Below, piece after piece: positions 5,888 through 6,578 of a stretch of 6,578 nt of DNA (within the stretch, counting starts at the first letter, position 1; the number at the start of each line of letters is the position of its first letter). The stretch comes from an uncultured Lachnospiraceae bacterium (GTDB taxonomy: Bacteria > Bacillota > Clostridia > Lachnospirales > Lachnospiraceae), in the NCBI GenBank assembly GCA_934351925.1, contig CAKRJT010000061.1:1-6578 (forward strand), given 5' to 3'. The position numbers and the translations under genes are program-made. A model generated the notes under the pieces. The model had not been told where the DNA came from, did not search any database, and saw only the letters and a program-made list of their open reading frames with translations.

Positions 5888-6130
5888 ATGACAGCAAGTA
5901 CAGCACAGGTTGATAATCTTATTTCATTATTGGATGGATATGCAGAGAAAGGTGGACATCATCTTAATGTCAATGTATTGAATAGGGAAACTCTTGTAGA
6001 CGCGCAGAAGCACCCTGAGAAATACCCGCAGCTTACCATCCGAGTATCCGGCTACGCAGTAAACTTTATTAAGCTCACCAAGGAGCAGCAGGATGAGGTC
6101 ATAAGCAGAACTTTCCATCAGGCAATGTAA
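5888..6130 (+). CDS. grcA: Autonomous glycyl radical cofactor, short form
   Basis: This 80-residue protein is the spare-part domain that replaces the oxygen-cleaved C-terminal tail of pyruvate formate-lyase and restores activity once the PFL-activating enzyme installs a radical on it. The sequence HHLNVNVLNRETL (24-36), KHPEKYPQLT (41-50) and RVSGYAVNF (52-60) is nearly that of E. coli GrcA (YfiD) and of PFL itself; Gly55 is the radical site. E. coli GrcA has 127 residues; here the long N-terminal part is replaced by about 20 residues (NLISLLDGYAEKGG) that resemble the natural PFL linker, so the gene looks like a freed PFL tail. The start at 5888 is fixed by AAGGAGGT (5873-5880), 7 nt upstream. 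A longer in-frame extension to 5735 overlaps the regulator and has no support. It has its own promoter and terminator. It acts in the cytoplasm in formate / acetyl-CoA fermentation. Confidence 0.95.
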   Translation: MTASTAQVDNLISLLDGYAEKGGHHLNVNVLNRETLVDAQKHPEKYPQLTIRVSGYAVNFIKLTKEQQDEVISRTFHQAM

Positions 6131-6249
6131 TAATATTGATGAAAAAGTACATCTGATGGAAAGTTCTACTTTCACATCAGGCAATGTAATAATATTGATG
6201 AAAAAGTACATCTGATGGAAAGTTCTACTTTCACATCAGGCAATGTAAT
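6116..6249 (+). repeat. Exact 59-bp tandem repeat (2.3 copies) overlapping the grcA 3' end
   Basis: Two identical 59-bp units (6121-6179 and 6180-6238) are followed by a partial third unit to 6249, and the identity reaches back to 6116 inside the gene. The repeated CATCAGGCAATGTAA is the grcA ending His-Gln-Ala-Met-stop, so the last codons are copied after the real stop. Each unit folds into CTGATG-GAAAGT / ACTTTC-A-CATCAG (6153-6164 / 6168-6180 and 6212-6223 / 6227-6239) with a TCT loop, extendable by TACAT / ATGTA around it. In addition 6153-6167 is perfectly complementary over 15 bases to grcA codons at 6107-6121. No T-tract follows, so these are not terminators; they could affect mRNA stability. 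Confidence 0.9.
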
Positions 6250-6272
6250 TACATATTGTAAAAATCTATGAA

Positions 6273-6300
6273 TGGAAATTCTGTTTTTGCATTGGAAGAT
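6273..6300 (+). repeat. Right copy of a diverged direct repeat flanking grcA
   Basis: This 28-bp stretch (TGGAAATTCTGTTTTTGC then ATTGGAAGAT) is the partner of 5755-5781. It lies between the 59-bp repeats and the terminator, so the two copies bracket grcA with its promoter and 3' repeats. Confidence 0.5.
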
Positions 6301-6314
6301 GCATAGATAATTTG

Positions 6315-6358
6315 AAGCCCCATGGGACATATTAGATTTGTGTCCCATGGGGCTTTTT
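6315..6358 (+). terminator. Strong intrinsic terminator after grcA
   Basis: A 15-bp perfect stem (AAGCCCCATGGGACA, 6315-6329, with TGTCCCATGGGGCTT, 6341-6355) encloses an 11-nt loop and runs into TTTTT (6354-6358). It terminates the grcA transcript. On the minus strand the following bases are not T-rich, so it is a weaker stop for the convergent frame to the right. Confidence 0.93.
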
Positions 6359-6398
6359 CGATGTGATAAATCCGCTTGATTATAATGTATAAGGAATA

Positions 6399-6578
6399 CT
6401 ATGCCGGTGTTGATGGTTTATCGAGCAGTGAATAAATCTTTTCTGCGTCGTAGTCACAGGTCATGGCTGTTATTGTGTCATAGATTGGCTGAATGGTGTC
6501 TATGAGTCTATGAAGAAAAGTCTGTAAATAAGAACTTCTATGATAATAGTTGGCTGGTAAGCATATAAGTCTATGCTT
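6399..6578 (-). CDS. Possible C-terminal fragment of an unidentified gene, cut by the window edge
   Basis: Reading the minus strand from the right edge, a frame stays open for 59 codons and stops at TAG (6401-6399). The end of the peptide reads FLHRLIDTIQPIYDTITAMTCDYDAEKIYSLLDKPSTPA in two helical-looking stretches (written here only as a pattern: residues 21-39 and 40-59). The last part, with CDYDAEKIYSLLDK, looks like an amphipathic C-terminal helix of a real protein, loosely like the tail of histidine-phosphotransfer or sensor proteins, but this is weak. Convergence on the grcA terminator fits a gene end. Against it, the frame is short, codon use is not distinctive, and the last 20 bases form a 7-bp inverted repeat (6559-6565 / 6572-6578). 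No start codon is inside the window except a late Met. Confidence 0.4.
   Translation of the reverse strand, partial: KHRLICLPANYYHRSSYLQTFLHRLIDTIQPIYDTITAMTCDYDAEKIYSLLDKPSTPA

Noticed and set aside
6495..6578. Repeated TCTATG words near the right edge as an array
   Set aside because: Spacing is irregular and the flanks are not conserved.

Overview
The window looks like chromosomal DNA of a low-to-mid GC, strictly anaerobic Firmicute, most likely a Lachnospiraceae member of the gut or rumen (Roseburia / Agathobacter / Butyrivibrio type). The reasons are purine-rich Shine-Dalgarno sites, sigma-A-like promoters, a GDSL/CE2-type carbohydrate esterase, a MATE transporter, a stand-alone glycyl-radical domain of pyruvate formate-lyase type, and intergenic DNA rich in stem-loop repeats. 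No tRNA, rRNA, insertion sequence, CRISPR array or phage gene was seen.

Layout. Bases 1-499 are non-coding: a structured block (1-162), three inverted-repeat elements with TTACCGC / GCGGTAA arms (212-407), and an extended -10 promoter. The promoter serves a single-pass membrane protein (500-1321) whose outer tail is almost entirely Asp, Tyr, Trp, Ser and Gly. A bidirectional terminator (1375-1428) separates it from a convergent MATE exporter gene (1459-2817, minus). The divergent region upstream of MATE carries a six-unit 22-23 bp tandem repeat ending in a perfect hairpin. Then come a cytoplasmic SGNH/CE2-like esterase (3209-4312, plus), a 239-bp intergenic region folded into at least three successive hairpins, a DUF3887-like membrane-anchored protein (4552-5040), and a Crp/Fnr-family regulator (5071-5745) that probably shares the latter's transcript.

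The next gene is grcA (5888-6130), an 80-residue autonomous glycyl radical cofactor equivalent to the detachable C-terminal tail of pyruvate formate-lyase. Its upstream region has a poor -35, a good -10, and a Crp/Fnr-like dyad centred near -41.5, as expected of a class II activator site. It is followed by two exact 59-bp tandem repeats that copy its last codons and carry matching antisense arms, then by a strong terminator (6315-6358). An open frame, probably the C-terminus of an unidentified minus-strand gene, runs off the right edge.

The most coherent functional story is the right third: a Crp/Fnr-type sensor beside a repair part for a radical enzyme destroyed by oxygen. This suggests a small local stress-response module. 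That link is inferred from position and promoter architecture and is not shown by the sequence. The remaining genes look like ordinary accessory or housekeeping neighbours.
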